Assembly: GCF_003073045.1 (NCBI RefSeq)
Contig: NC_037593.1
Location: 11,084,735-11,148,734, forward strand
Source of the DNA: Pomacea canaliculata
Taxonomy: Eukaryota; Mollusca; Gastropoda; Architaenioglossa; Ampullariidae
Length of the DNA stretch: 64,000 nt
Direction of reading: 5' to 3'
The notes beneath the pieces were generated by a model. That model was not told the DNA's origin and did no database searches. It saw only the letters and a program-made list of their open reading frames with translations. The number at the start of each line of letters is the position of its first letter. Position 1 is the stretch's first letter. Position numbers and translations under genes: made by a program. Below are positions 35,701 to 48,968 of this stretch, in pieces.

Positions 35701-38700
35701 CTTTAGCCACAAGTATTGTACAAAAGTACAAATATCAGAAAGGCCAAAATAAAGAGGAGCTCACCCTGCGAGCAGAAAATATTTCTATCTGATTATTTTT
35801 ACGCTTGACCAGCCCTGGCACTTCTTGGAAAGTCTCATGAGCTTCCTTGATTTTTCCTTGGGAGCCCAGACACACTGCCATAAACAAACAACTTTCACTA
35901 ATCAATGGCAATAATATCAGTATCAGCTCTCTTTCTCATAATGGAATTACTAAAGGCAATGGCAAGAAATTTAAAAAATGACATCTCTCACTAAGAGTGT
36001 AAGAAACAGAAGATTTTACAATAACATGATGTCAGTTTGAGGACTGGCAATGTTTCTAAAAAAACACCCAAACAAACACTTTCCCCCCAACCCCCAAATC
36101 ATGCACAATTTTACTATTACCATGGACCAAAAAAAAATCTGCAGAAGAAATCCTATGCCAAAATGCTTACTGTTCTATGCAACCTTTGTATTACTGCTAT
36201 TAATAATGCTAATATTAAAAAGATAAGCTCACCTGCCACTAAGTAAGTGTAGTAACACTTGGACCACTTGGATTCTTTTCGCAACCTTAACAAAATAATT
36301 TAACTGATAACCAAAACTACTAGAACCTGACTGTAATCCTGTATTTTTCAATGCAAATAGATATACATAAAGCGACTAAACCAGTCTACAAGTCTATGAT
36401 GTCAGAAAAAGAAATAAGCCTAAGAGTTTTTCAAATGATTTACAATAAAATATGTCTTGCAACGCTTATAGCTGCATTACATAACCAAAATCTATTTGTA
36501 ATTGTATGGCATTTATACATAATAATGCATTTTAATGAAAAACAGTATATACATCAGTTACAACCCAGTACAATTCCATGTCTACATTAAAATAAACCAT
36601 ACCTACCGGATAAAGCCCTCCAGCGATCTCTCCCAATTTAGCTTCATTAGACTGTACCAGCCTGAAAAAGTGATCAGAAATCAAAACCTTCCAAGAAAAT
36701 GATACACAAGGAAGAAATATGCTGCACAGTATGTTTCTAAACAACAAATATTTCTGTCTACTTATGCTTAAGATTTTCACCTCATGGTGATCTTGCCTTC
36801 ATTTAACTTCCACTCACATGCCTCTGTATGTTTCATACCATGACAAGTGCATTCCCTCTCTGGTCACTATGGCATGAGTGCACACAGGTGAACAACAAGA
36901 GTTTGAAACACAAACATCCTAACCACATTTCCATGAACTACAGGACCAAAGTAAGAATGCACAATATCCAACAGACAGGGTTCCTGAATCTGGTGTTTAA
37001 CACCAAAGTCAGGATTCAAATAGCATCCCATTCATCCTGTCATCACTAGAACAACTGTTTGCAAGGAAATATGCCTTCTGCAACGGCAAAAGTAGATGAT
37101 GATGATAGCTTGCATGAAAACATTAAATACAAAGCTGATCATCAACGAAACATCTCGTTTCCATGACAACTGTTAAAAAAGAGAAAAAGAAAGACATAAA
37201 CACTCACTTATTTCATAAAGGCACATTAGTTCAATCTCCCGCTGACCTTTAGCCTCCTCCATTGCTCGTGTATATATTTCATAGGCCTTGTCATTCTCTT
37301 TCTGAAATCATCAGATTACCCATCTAATTCAGCTTTCAGGTTGTTGCACACTAAAACTGATTTATCAGGACTTGCTTGAGGCCTGGATAAATTGTCAAAT
37401 GATTTTGCACTTTAACTTCATTCACACAATGAAGAAATATGAACCTTAACGTCTCGCATGAGAATTACACAATTCACATAATATTTAACAGCCAAATTTC
37501 TGATTTTTTTTAAGCTTGAGCAATTTAAAACTGGCATTTCAAATGAAGGCGAAAAGCCACATCAAACTAATCATGTAAATAAGTAAAGAAATACTTCTAT
37601 TTAAAATAAATTAAAGAAATAAATAAAAGAAAAAAAATTAAGTGAAACATTTACCCTTAATCTGTGTATTCGTCCTCTAAAAAACAAGAACAACGAAGAA
37701 TTGGGGAATGCAGATTCTTTGTCTCTGATGATTGCTTCTGCTTCTTGTGTTCCTGGAAAAATATACAAATATACAAAGCCATTGTAGAAATAAAACATAT
37801 GTCTGCTGATAAGCTAGCTTTCAATGGATGATTATAAAGCATCAGTAACCTGCATTGAAGTGATTGGCCCCGTCCAGTGCAAAAAAGGGTCGCAACACTG
37901 TATGGTACCACAGAAGTGAAAGTGTGGCTAAAGGTGCCTTCATGTCTCGTGATCGGCTTGTGTAGTCAAGGCAGGTAAGACCCACTTCTCGGTCCCCTTC
38001 AAAACCCAAAAACTCAATGAGCTTTAAAATCTTTGGAGGCACCATAGACATGCTCAACTGAAAGGTCCCATAACCAAAGTTCACAGATCCAAGTAGTCTG
38101 GCCAATGCATCTTCTGACAGGTCACCATTCAATCTATCAGTAGGCTGAATCTGGAGTTCACTGGATTCAGTATGCTGCAGTGCAGATACAACTGTGTGGT
38201 TGGAGTCTGCGTACAACTGAGGATTGGCTGTTGCAGGAGGAGTCACACCCTTGCTGATGTCAACAGATGTTCCTACAAAGCCACCAATTTTTTTCAAAGA
38301 TGCTTTCTCTCGCAAACCTGTCACCTCTTTGTGGAGTTTTTCATAGATTTTCCATGCACGGCGGAGGAACCAACCTCCCTTGATGTAACTAGGAATATCC
38401 TGGTTGGTGAACGTCAGAATTGCCTGGTACAGCAAGGAGTCTGCCACAATCACCTGACGCTGAATCTTTTCTTCTGTACTCATGCCATTTTCCTGCGCAG
38501 CAGAGCAAGCAGTGATGGTTACAACACCTGCTGAAAGTGACAAAGATTACAAAGCTTTTTATAATTTCAAATGATTAGTAATGATAATCGGCATTATCAC
38601 TGGGAAAAGCACATTTTCTCACAAATTGGTCTGGACTCTTTTTATTTTGACAATACAAATGTCTGCTTAACAAAATTAAACTAAAGTGATGAATTAAATG

Positions 38701-41700
38701 ATGAAGTCAAAATCTTTCCCTAATATTTTTCTGTTTCTATGCTACTTGGAACTGTTGTGAGGAGGTGGGGACTGGAGGAGAGGATTCAGACAGGAAATAC
38801 TGTTTATCAACATGATGAACAATGTTCACTTAGATATGTTGGTTATTCAATGTTCGAAAACATTTTTGAACAATTTCTGCACATATCTAAAATGCTTTGG
38901 TACGTTGCTATATCTTATGCACTTTTAAAGGAACTGATCAATTCACATATGTAGTTTTATCAAACTGCTTAATATTAATGGTCATGAGATATTTATATTC
39001 TGTATTTATTTACATTTGCCAGGCTTTTTTTTTTAAACAAAGTCTTAAAACATAGTACAGTTTTGTTTGGATTAGCTATACCTGTTCAGTTATGCTCAAC
39101 ACGTCTCTAAGAACATGCATAAGAAATACATTATGAACAAGAAGGCAAAAAAAGGTTACATATTTTGAGACATATCCTATAAAATTATAAATAACGCTAT
39201 ACAGAAAAAAGCACACATTGCAAGGGTAGACCACTGTGATAATCCTTACTGCTTTCTTTTTCTTTGAAAACTTGCGCTTGAAAGATTTAACAAATCCATC
39301 AGATATATCACAAAATTTTTCTGTTTCTTGTAGAACTTTCTGTGCTGTAGCAAGTTTGTCCTCCTCAAATGACATCAGAGCTTGCTGAAAAGACATGAGA
39401 TTTATGAACAAAGATTCCTTTTTTCTTAATCATAAAATTAGTTCTTATAAAACAGTGAAAATAGCTCTTTCCATACAGGTGCATGCACAATGTGACTAAA
39501 CATTGAATGTTAAGCAGTCACTTCCCCATCAACTCACCATTGCTGTTATCAGCGACACAGAAGTGATTAAATATTGAAAAACTTTATTCTCACATTTTAA
39601 AAATTTCAAATGAAGTTCAGCTTACTATGTACTTTGTAGTTAAAGTATTCAAAGAAACCTTTGCACATATAAAGTGTTCATCATATGCATTTTTCTGGCA
39701 TTAGAATGTCTTGCATGTTTTGTGCATTACCTCAAAATATAGCAATAATAGCAGCTTCTGTTTTAAACATTCTTTATGTTATATCAGTTTTCAAGCCTAA
39801 ACTGTATTTATATATATATATGTATTATATATAACAGTATTTTATATATATAGCTTTAACAAAAATCCAGGCAGACTACAGCTACTAGCACCATACATGA
39901 TAACATACAGACATTCATTAAACAAGTGGAAGCAAAGGAAAATTCTTACCATGAAAAACACAAAACTATAGCCAGCCTGCATCAACGGACTCTCTTCTCT
40001 GCAACAGAAAATAAACACACAGTACCTAACAAAGTATGAAAATGATGTATAAAATTAGTACCTGTCTGGTGAAAGTCCTTAAGCTAACCAGGTAGTAGAG
40101 AAAATAACATAGTCACATGAAAGTAACAAATATCCCCAAAATTCATGTACCTTATAAAAAAAAAAGTGTTGCAATGAGTGTATTTCTGTTTTTATGATAG
40201 GTTGACGAATAATAAAACCCACAGTTTATTTGCAACTAATCTTGGCTCAAATAGATGCAATAGATTAAAGATTGGCAATTGAAAAAAATATCAAAGGTAT
40301 ATGAGTCAGAATAGAAATCAATACAGGCCAATGTAGCCTGGCTAGTAATTGATATAATAATAAATGTGCACTCATGCTCATATAGAAGCACCTGATATTG
40401 AAATCTTTTTATTCGATGATATCAATAAAACATTTGCTTTTACTTTTATTTACAAGATAATTTTTACAAAAACGTACAAGTGAAGCCCACCTGCTTCACA
40501 TTATATCTAGAAACAAACTCTTGAATAACTTGCTTAATACAAGGGGACAAAAATCTGTTGGATAATTAGCCATTGCTTGCTCACTGGATTTTTTTTCTGC
40601 TTATTGATCAGTCCCATATTGAGCTCAGCTAGTAATCACAGCATTATTTGGGATAAAGAAATGATCAATTAATTGTGTGGTGGTGTATGATAGGTACAAT
40701 TATGACCAGTGGAGCATAAAAAAGTAACTAAAGTATGAGCTTATCCCAGGCTAGAAGATAGACCCAGACTGCTTCAAACTTTAGCAGTGTATTGTGCATG
40801 GAAGGAAGTGTGTGTGTGTATGCATTCATATATAATCATCTTTATAAATGTACATAAATGTAGACATCATTATGTATATAATAAAATACACTTTAACACT
40901 TGTATCTATTTTAAGTACAACACAAGTGATGTACACATATGAACTAATCTGTTACCATAATTTGAAATTAACACTTGCAAATTTTAACAGTTAGTAAAAG
41001 GGTATAAAAAATAAACTAAAAGATGTTTAATTTCAAAGAAAATTTAATTTTAGCCTGAGTGAAACGTGGCAATCAAAATGCATTGAACAATTTTGTTTTG
41101 TTAATGTTGCTAAGAATTAAACCGGAGGTTACATGGTGGTAACAAAACACAGCAGGAACCAATCAAAACGCACTATACATTTCTTAATAAAGTCATGTAG
41201 CAGTGAAACTGGATATAAGTATATAGAAGGAAATGCAAAAATACATGCTTAGCCAACTATTTCTACAGAACATTGAAAGCAAAAATATTATGACGACTAC
41301 GTCAGTTTCTAAAATCTTTTACGTTTAATATCATGTTTACGCACAAATACTGAATTCATTGAAAAGTTTCAGAATATGAAAAGCAGCTGGTGTCCTTTTC
41401 CTTGTAGATTAATATCATGCAAAGAAAAAGAAATCAGTAACTGTATATATATATATTAGTGGCTTTATAAAATATGTCGCTATTTAGAACAAGCAAGTAA
41501 ACTTCGAATACAATTTCAGTCGTGGACAGAAAAAAAAAATGCACAACTAATATACCTGTACTTGTCAAACAATGCCGACGCCTCATCGAATCCATTATTC
41601 AACATCATGTTGATACCCGTCAAAGCCATTTCCACCTCGTCGAAGCTGCCTTCTCCATTATCTACCGAGTTCAAGTCTTCCATTCCACTACCCTGCGCCA

Positions 41701-41704
41701 TCAT
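32775..41704 (-). CDS. TTC39C: Tetratricopeptide repeat protein 39C (14 coding exons)
   Basis: Exons in transcript order: 41556-41704, 39950-39998, 39250-39384, 37850-38492, 37655-37752, 37208-37301, 36607-36661, 36233-36285, 35765-35874, 35383-35506, 34399-34496, 33995-34099, 33420-33458, 32775-32873. All phases agree, giving 616 aa (human 583). Matches to TTC39C rather than 39A/B: ALTGINMMLNNGF, YIKGGWFLRRAWKIYEKL, SVNFGYGTFQLSMSMVPP, KAPLATLSLLWYHTVLRPF, FPNSSLFLFFRGRIHRL, RKNNQIEIFSAR, DYDFENRLSVRV. It belongs to the Iml2/TPR_39 family, cytoplasmic TPR proteins of poorly known function. Exon 4 is unusually long (643 bp) and holds a mollusc-specific low-homology insert after the KIYEKL segment. 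Its acceptor is set at GCGCAG|GAA because that alone keeps phase. Two adjacent ATGs start exon 1; either could be used. GEMIN7 is head-to-head upstream. Confidence 0.95.
34086..34240 (-). repeat. Partial tandem duplication spanning TTC39C exon 12 acceptor
   Basis: The block at 34086-34111 (the exon 12 start and its acceptor) recurs at 34176-34201 with one mismatch. A second phrase, catcNtactttNcaagtgacatgg, occurs at 34150 and 34209. The duplication therefore copied the splice acceptor and the first codons of exon 12 into the intron, on the side the spliceosome meets first. The right copy has lost about 30 bp internally. Confidence 0.85.
39800..39855. repeat. AT-rich tandem (TA)n tract
   Basis: An interrupted (TA)n stretch with self-complementary halves in a TTC39C intron (between exons 39250-39384 and 39950-39998). 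It is simple sequence. Confidence 0.8.
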
Positions 41705-42000
41705 TTGAAATATATTTTAATTTTTTAACAATCCCAATGGCCTGCCTTCACGCCCCAGTTATCATTTCTTACGTGACACACAATTAAGTCATAACCTAGG
41801 CACCCGCCATGTCATTTAATGAACGATTACCATTGGCTGGACCTAGAGCGCAGGGAAGCAACTGGCCCAATGGCAGTGGCTCGACGTCTCTAATTTTCTG
41901 TAAAGATAAGCGAGGTCCGAATTGAGATTCGTTGTTTAGCTACACAGATCTCTGGTGCGCTCAACATCGAAACATAGTTGGTCCAAATTATTTGAAGTAA
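41705..42000. promoter_or_regulatory. Head-to-head promoter interval, TTC39C / GEMIN7
   Basis: Only 296 bp separates the TTC39C start codon (minus) from the GEMIN7 start codon (plus), so both 5' UTRs and both core promoters must lie here or overlap. The sequence is less AT-rich than its surroundings and shows no clear TATA box near either gene. This fits a housekeeping-type bidirectional promoter. Transcription start sites cannot be set from sequence alone. Confidence 0.65.
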
Positions 42001-42950
42001 ATGGTAAGTCTTTTTCACTGTATGCGATGTATACTTTTAGTGAAATCGAATGTTTCAGTGTACAGTCGCGGAAAGGTTTATATTTTGCGTTTACACTTAA
42101 TTCTTACTTGAGTGGCTTGACGACTCTTCATGTGTTTGTTCTTTATTACACACACACACGCGCGTGTACATACAACACCGATGAATTTAAAATATATATA
42201 TATTAAACAGATTATTAAATACACATTTTTATTATGGCCGTTTATAGTTTTCTTGAAACAAGGTTATTATATTTGTTTAGACCATATTAGGGAAAGCAAC
42301 ATTATTTCATGTTTTACTCAGCTCGTACATTGTAAAGTTTAAATCGTTCTTCAATATACCAGCAAAGCGAAGTTCTTGTTGCCCTCACATCTGAGTATTG
42401 CTTTACATTGTGATCAATGTAAAAACAGTTAATGTAACCCCCAACCTCTTTCCTGACAGTGTCAGCTGACAAAGTTGCTGTTTTTACAGTTTGAGCAGTT
42501 TCATGTTTAACTTTCACTTTTTACTTGAAACGTAGACAGCTGATTCAGTGAAAATACTTGTTTTCTATAACTCATAAGAGCAGTATAATAATTGTGAGTT
42601 TTTGTGAGGTAAAGTGCTTACACTGTTAACCTTAAGGTATTTTTCAGTTTAACATACATGATCTGTATGTCTCTCAGGAATCTTCTTCCAATGAGTTCAA
42701 GCAAGAACAGAGGACATTTCTTCGAGAAAGATTTTTGAGAATGTTGGGAGTGCTGACTGGAATGCCTGCTTGCATCAAGATGCATGAAAAGACAAAAGTA
42801 TCTTGTCTTTTAGGCCCGTCAGATGTGGAGTTCCAGCAGTTGCAAGTCACCGATCTTTCTACTCCAATGGGAGTTATTCCACATGCCATGCTTCGAACAA
42901 GTGATATTATATCCATCAAAATCCCAGAAATACCAACCAAGCAAACCTGA
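42001..42950 (+). CDS. GEMIN7: Gemin7, SMN complex component (two coding exons)
   Basis: Coding exons 42001-42003 and 42678-42950, 91 aa (human 131, with a longer N-terminus). The first coding exon is only the ATG, immediately followed by the consensus donor GTAAGTC. The second begins GAA TCT TCT after CTCTCAG. The match runs through the Sm-like fold: EQRTFLRERFLRML (human EQRARAALRERYLRSLL), TKVSCLLGPSDVEFQQLQV, TPMGVIPHAMLRTSDIIS (human TPIGVQAEALLRCSDIIS). Gemin7 pairs with Gemin6 in the SMN complex that loads Sm proteins onto snRNAs. It lacks the human Pro/Arg-rich N-terminal extension. It probably shares a promoter with TTC39C. Confidence 0.93.
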
Positions 42951-43397
42951 GACTATATTAAACTAAACCATAACTGTTCTTTGCAGAACTTGTGACGTGC
43001 AGTGCATTTTCTCAGATCAAATATATATCTCTCAACAGAAGACCAAAGAGAGAGGAAAAGAAATACTTGAAAACATGTTGTCACAGTGGCATATGTTTGC
43101 ACCTGTGAATGTTGGCTTTAATGTCCTAAAACTTCAGTGGACCTTGCTGTCCTAAACTGTCATGTTTCATGACATGATCAGCACTGTATATAAAATGTTG
43201 CTGTTCATTACATTTATGAATTTGTGATGAACAGGTTATCAGTACATTCGATACGTTTTCCTAATCGTTGAGATGTATGCAAGGTTTTATGAAGTTTTCT
43301 CTCCTCAGCTGAAACCTAGAGCAGCAAAAATTGAGCAAGAGAGCATGATTTTATATCTATGTAATTTATAAATTGCCAAAAAAACAAATCAGGGGAA

Positions 43398-43403
43398 AAT
43401 AAA
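43398..43403 (+). terminator. Candidate GEMIN7 polyadenylation signal
   Basis: AATAAA about 450 bp after the GEMIN7 stop codon, just before a LINE remnant. Assigned by position only. Confidence 0.4.
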
Positions 43404-43479
43404 GTATTTAAACTATGTTACCATGCATTTAAACTGTGTATTCCATATTTTTTATCACCATGCATACATGTTTATACCA

Positions 43480-43645
43480 AAGCAGACTTGGAAAAGAACA
43501 GTAGAGTGCGAGGCAAAGGACATCGGAACCACATGGGCCCAGCTGAAGGGGGAGGGGTGCTGCCCAAAACCAGATCCGCTGGCGAGGTGTTGTTGCGGCC
43601 CTATGCTCCTCAAAGGAGCAACAATGAATAAACTATACATGTTTA
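43480..43645 (+). mobile_element. LINE 3' tail remnant
   Basis: The plus-strand frame reads TWKRTVECEAKDIGTTWAQL, followed by a degenerate KPDPLARCCCGPMLL. This matches the conserved C-terminal tail (WRRTVE...G.TW.....A.DR..W) of RTE-like non-LTR elements as I remember it. The nucleotide phrase CGGCCCTATGCTCC is a familiar ending of that tail. Only the last about 165 bp remains, so it is 5'-truncated and inactive. The surrounding 140-codon open frame is therefore not a host gene. Confidence 0.65.
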
Positions 43646-44201
43646 CACTTAAACCACAAGCCATGTACACAAAAAAGAGTTTAGTGGAAATAAGAAGGCA
43701 TCACAACAGTAAACAGAAACAAACTATGGAAAAGAAATGTAGAACAGATAAATGGAAAGGGGTATCCCCTTTCATGCTGGGAGGTACAGAAGGTAATTGT
43801 CAGGACAGTGTGCAGTTAGCCAAAGGGTGGATAATGATATGTTAAGAAAGCCAAGGCATACACCATGAAATTGCAGTAAAGCAGAACAACAAGCAAAACA
43901 ATGCTAGCCTTAGCCCAAACTTTTAATCACGAATCCAACCTAATCATACACCAACCAGTCATGCCAGCCCTTTAATTTTTCTGTTTATAAAAGTGTCACA
44001 GAACCTCATAGTGCTTGATTTTTTTAATAGCAAAAAAACCGCCAATATTCTTAGCCGTCTGCGGTTTGTATACCCAAATGACAAGAACGAAGTCGTATAA
44101 GGAGTAATCACGCATAAGAGACTCTTCTGCTGAAAAAGGCGTCTTTTAGTATGTCAGCTGACGAGCGTCTTCTGCCGTCTTGATAACAGCAACACATCAA
44201 A

Positions 44202-46602
44202 ATGTCGTGTGAAACCATTTTTAAAGGTATGAAAGAAAATACACATGCATGTGTCTCTTAAAACTACATGGTTTTATCATGATTGTAACTTGTTAACATC
44301 GTAGTCTTGCTTTTTTTTTTTTTTTTAGTCTTGGATTCATCGGCTTACGAACTGAACTGAGTGATATGAATTAACAAATCTAGCTATGACTACGAAGGAT
44401 CTATAAGTAGTTTTAAACTGAAACATTATGTAAAATATATGGTTTAAAATGTGTAACTTTATTTCAGACCTCCCTGCCTTTTTAGATTTAGGATTTTTAC
44501 TTTTACGTAGTTCTCATCTCATTGTTTATTAAGTGAATGACGGCATAACAAAAAGTAAAAACAAAACCATCTCCCCCACCAAAAATCCCTTAAAAACAGA
44601 ATCAGCGTAGATATCAATAATGTGAGTGGCATATATATAGCCAAAAGCTACCGCTTTAAGCTATTTCATGGATGGTAGACTTTAAAGAACGTCATTAAAT
44701 GATTTACATATTTTGAATGAAACTGTTATAGTGTCTATATGCTTGTGTAACATGTAATTTTCTGTGTAGACATTTGCCGAATTCATGCCAGACTTTTTGA
44801 TCACAGACCAGCATTCCAAGGTCATGCAAACTTCTTTGCTAAGGAGTTTGAGGTATGAATTTAATTTATCAAAAAGTAAAATAACTTTAAGACTTTAAAC
44901 ACCCAGACAATAATTCCAGAGGCACTGACAAAGTCTGCTTTGTGCTGTAGACACCTTAGAGATCTGAAGATCTTTTCTTTCAGTGATATGTCAGCATAAG
45001 ATGTTTCCACACTTAATTTATGTGGTTGGACAAGCACAAGAAAAAAGAGAATAAGCTGATATTTAAAAAGAAATTTTCTTGCTTATTTTCCTCTCGTAAA
45101 TAAAGAATTGTCATTGTCATGATCACTTCTTATTCCCTCTCCCTACAAAATTGGTCTTGACTGCTGTAAAAGGAGCACTTGGCGTTAACTGTTGTCCGTC
45201 CTCAGTAAAAAAGACCAGGTTAGTCGTCAACAGGGGTGTTGCAGGTGAATGAATCCACTGTAAGACTGTTCAACAAGCACAAAAGCAATCAGTTCCTTGT
45301 TCTTGCTGACAAAGCATTTGTAAAGATGATGACTTGGTTGTGAATCCGTTCTATGTTGTCACAGAGCATCTCAGTTGCAGTAATTGGTTACACCATCGCT
45401 GTATGGACTAGACAATGTCGAAAGCATCACTGATTATTCTAGTTAGTTTGAACCAGCACAAAATTGTTCATTAATTAATTAAAGAGTCTTTATCTCTGGC
45501 ATGATACAAACAAGAGAATAAGCTGATATATTCAGTCACATTGTAAAATTCATGGTTCTTTTAATAGAAATGTGTATGCATAAATATACTGTCACATTGT
45601 GACTTGATTATATGCACAGATGTGTTTCACCATATTAACCTGTGATTGTGTCTGCACACACACACACACTTAGACATTTATGATTGATTGTTATTTTCCG
45701 AAACAGGAGAAACGGGGTGACAGGGAAAAATTGCGTCTGGATCGTGTGCTGGAGATTGTCACTAACGCAAAAGATCATGTTCTTCCAGAAACAGATACTG
45801 TTTTTAGTGATAATCTAAAGGTCATTGCAGAGAAAGGTACATATGAGAAATTTATGCTACCTATTTTTTTGTTCGTCTTTTTACTTTCCTTGTCTTCATC
45901 ATCTTCATCCTTAGTTTTTGATGTGCAGCCCTTCATTGTAAGCCTGTTTGTAGACTTGGACCACTTCACTTAATTGGATTGAAACATAATTAACACCATA
46001 TTTATTCCTTTACAGTAGGGGCTGCTGCGGCTACCTGTCAACATATTCTAGCAAGGCAAGAAACCAGAAAAGTGAGAATTGCAGCTTTATTATTGTTATG
46101 TCCCGTTTTACTTTATTATTATGGTCAGAGAAAGTTGTCAGCTCAGATTGTCTTTTCTCAGCTATGTTTATTTTATGAAACAGTCAAAATTCATCTCAGG
46201 AATGTACAGCCATGTGTTTTAGAGCTCTTTTGGTATTTGTTTTATGTTTGTTTCTTAAGTGAAGGAATTTTGTAGCTAAATAAATAGTATCTAAAAGAGT
46301 AAATAATAATATAGAGAGGGGCAGGGTAAACGTTTGTGGTTTCTCTGCACATAATTTTGTTTTGTTTCTTTGTCGTACAGTCTCAGTTTTTAGAGACCCA
46401 ACGGGAAGCTCGGCAACAGGCTTTTGAACAGTTTATGCAACAGCAGTGTTTTCGCAGTGCACGTATTGACCAGCAGTTTGATGAGAACATCAAGCTTTTC
46501 AACAGCAGCTACGACGACCTCAATGATCAACTGGAGAAGGGTGTGCCGTTCTCAAGCCAAACATACTACAAGTTTATGGCTCTTGGAAAGGAGTTCAGTT
46601 AG
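44202..46602 (+). CDS. BLOC1S5: BLOC-1 subunit 5 (Muted), five coding exons
   Basis: Exons 44202-44226, 44770-44852, 45707-45836, 46016-46071, 46381-46602. All phases agree, 171 aa (human 187). The strongest match is exon 2 and the start of exon 3: ICRIHARLFDHRPAFQGHA...FAKEFEEKRGDRE, against human LGEIHSRLLDHRPVIQGE...FVKEFEEKRGLRE. The remainder is a Gln/Glu-rich coiled coil (FLETQREARQQAFEQFMQQQ). BLOC-1 is a cytosolic eight-subunit complex needed for cargo sorting from endosomes to lysosome-related organelles. The short exon 1 (MSCETIFK) replaces the Gly-rich human N-terminus. Start choice: the first ATG that splices in phase into exon 2. Identity is secure from exons 2-3; the coiled-coil part alone would not be diagnostic. 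Confidence 0.9.
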
Positions 46603-48667
46603 CCCCGTTAACTAACAACTTGTGATAATGACCACAGAAAACATTTACTGAACCAAATTAGAGGCAATTCTAAGGGACTGCAGAGTACGCGAAAAGAAAG
46701 AAGACAATCCCATACTTCAGCATTCTGAAAAATTCTTATCAGAAGCAGAGCAGTAAGTGAACATGCATTCATATGTGTAAGAGAATCTGAAATGATCATG
46801 TTCCATCAGTTAATCTGTTGCCTTTCTAATTAGGTCTCTCATGCATGCAGGCAAGTGCAGGATACTGTACACTCTTACTCCATGCTGTAGATGTCAGCAT
46901 GACAGATTATGAATATTTGATACATGATATCTGGTGTGTCCTAAAAGAAATTGGGAATGTATAAATATGTATATAAAAGATGATTCATTTCATCTTTTTG
47001 GAAATAATAGACTGTTGATTATTTTGTTACTAGCCAGGGTACATGGCTTCATCCTGGTTGATTTGTGCCACAGTCCAGCTGTGATTTTATTTTCAACTTT
47101 AGATCTTTGTTTTTAATATATTGACAGTGTCATTGTACCAAAGTAGTGAAACACTTGTACTGTTGATGTCTCTTCCCTCACTTTAAAGGTTAAGTTCATA
47201 TTCAGCAGAGGAGGCATGACATTTTGAGTGAAGGGGGAGATGGAAAATGCAGTGATGCTAGCAGCCAAGGAACTTGCTCACTTGGGCTTGCTCCCTTCCT
47301 CCCCTCTCTGTCTTACTCATTCACTTTCTCAAATTATAACAAATTTCTTCATTTTGTGTCAAGTTGTTATGCATTATACATGTACGTTGAAATTTCTATG
47401 GAGTATTTTTCCATTTGGAATAGTTAGTAACATCTTAAAACTAAGAAAATAAAAATATTCTGGGATAACATACACCAGCCAAACATCATCCATGGCCCGA
47501 ACAGTACAGGAATATTCCTGACGAGTTTGAGGACTGGGTAATCATGCAGTTTTGCATAGCTTTCAAGTCCCATCCAACCTGTTCATCTTCACTATATATT
47601 GCTACACTCTGCTTTATTTTGTTCAGAAGACAAACTTTTTTTTTTTTCGGTTATTTAAGACTTTACTAAGAGATAGAATAAATTTGAAATGGAGAAAACA
47701 GAGGGAGAATGTACATCTACAACTTACTTTATAGTAAAGGATTTATATGAACGTTTATGTATTTTGATGCTATGTTCATGGTTATGTTCCTAGAAAAGGA
47801 ATAAAGGTTTGAATGGATGTCATTTGACTTCCCCAGAGACTGTAAAGAAAGAAAAACAAAAGAAGTTTTAAGTGCATGCATGTTTTTATTTGATCATTCA
47901 ACCATACGCAAAACAAGGGTTTTAGCTGTAAAGATTGCTGGGCATGGGATGCAACAAACCCCAATTTTTATTGACGTTCATTTTTGTGCCAATGTAAGTA
48001 ATGGCTGATATGCCCAACATAGGTCAAATAAAACGTACATGCACAGACTTATCGCAAAACTTGTTTCTAGAAAGTTTTGTGTGCTCAAACATTAAGTGCT
48101 TAGACTGAAGCGATGGGCAAGACAAAGCTGTCTAGACCAATGAGAAGAGTTTTCATGTAAAGGTGATCACTCAAAAGAAAAGCGTGGAACAAGTGCACAG
48201 AATTACGCGGTGCTATCCTTCATTTGGTTCCATGACAAAAACTGGGAAAGTCCTAGTGAGAGGAAAATTCACTTGTCATACTAGATACGTTAGATGCCCG
48301 GTTTCCTTTATTCAGATCTGTTCAGGTGTTCACATCATTAATGTTAGCTGACTTTCAGAGTCCACAAAAAGACCTTGTTCTCGTTATTTTTTCTTCTGTA
48401 TTGCACGCCTGATGATGACTTATTGCTTGTCGAGTTTTCACATCTGCTGAAGATTAAACTTGAAATACAGGTCCATGTAACCCCTTTGAAGTCCACTGTC
48501 TGAAAGGGAACAAAGTCTGCCAGTGTCAATGGACTCCACAGGGAGACGGAAATTACTAATGACAGATTCCACGGTCTGAAAGGAAACAGGCATCTACAGA
48601 CGATGAAGGCATCCCACCGTCTGCAGGGGAAAAGACACTACTACAGCAATCCATGGGATCAAAGCAG
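46603..48667. other. Converging 3' flanks of BLOC1S5 and the secreted-protein gene
   Basis: No coding signal. Plus-strand AATAAA motifs at 47448 and 47800 are candidates for BLOC1S5 3' end formation. The right side is probably 3' UTR of the minus-strand gene ending at 48668. Confidence 0.5.
47800..47805 (+). terminator. Candidate BLOC1S5 polyadenylation signal
   Basis: AATAAA about 1.2 kb after the BLOC1S5 stop. A closer AATAAA at 47448 is an alternative. Assigned by position only. Confidence 0.35.
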
Positions 48668-48930
48668 TCACGTTTGAGAGGGAAGCCATCTAAAGGCTGC
48701 CCGGCACAGCCCCATGCCTTGTGCGTGGGGTGCACCCACCAGTCTGTTGAGCCCCATGTAGATATTAAAGTTGACACCGCCTTTCTTTTTGTCCGGCTGT
48801 CCGTTGAGAGCAAACAAGCGGGGACTGCGTGCCAGGCCAAAGTATCCTGAAAAAAAAAAACGATTCTGTTATCATCGCGTGAAAGCATGTGTATGTGTGT
48901 GTGCGTGCCTTGAGTTCCAACACCTATATC

Positions 48931-48968
<38 letters not shown>

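Larger units (their letters stand above)
42951..44201. other. GEMIN7 3' flank and intergenic DNA
   Basis: Contains the likely GEMIN7 polyadenylation signal near 43398 and a LINE tail at about 43480-43640. The rest shows no coding signal. The final part is the 5' flank of BLOC1S5. Confidence 0.55.

Noticed and set aside
43423-43845. 140-codon plus-strand frame
   Set aside because: Its middle is a LINE C-terminal tail, and the flanks are low-complexity AT-rich sequence.
48556-48888. 110-codon minus-strand frame over the last exon of the secreted gene
   Set aside because: It is in the wrong frame. The frame giving YFGLARSPRLFALNG has coding-type third positions and joins exon 3 in phase.
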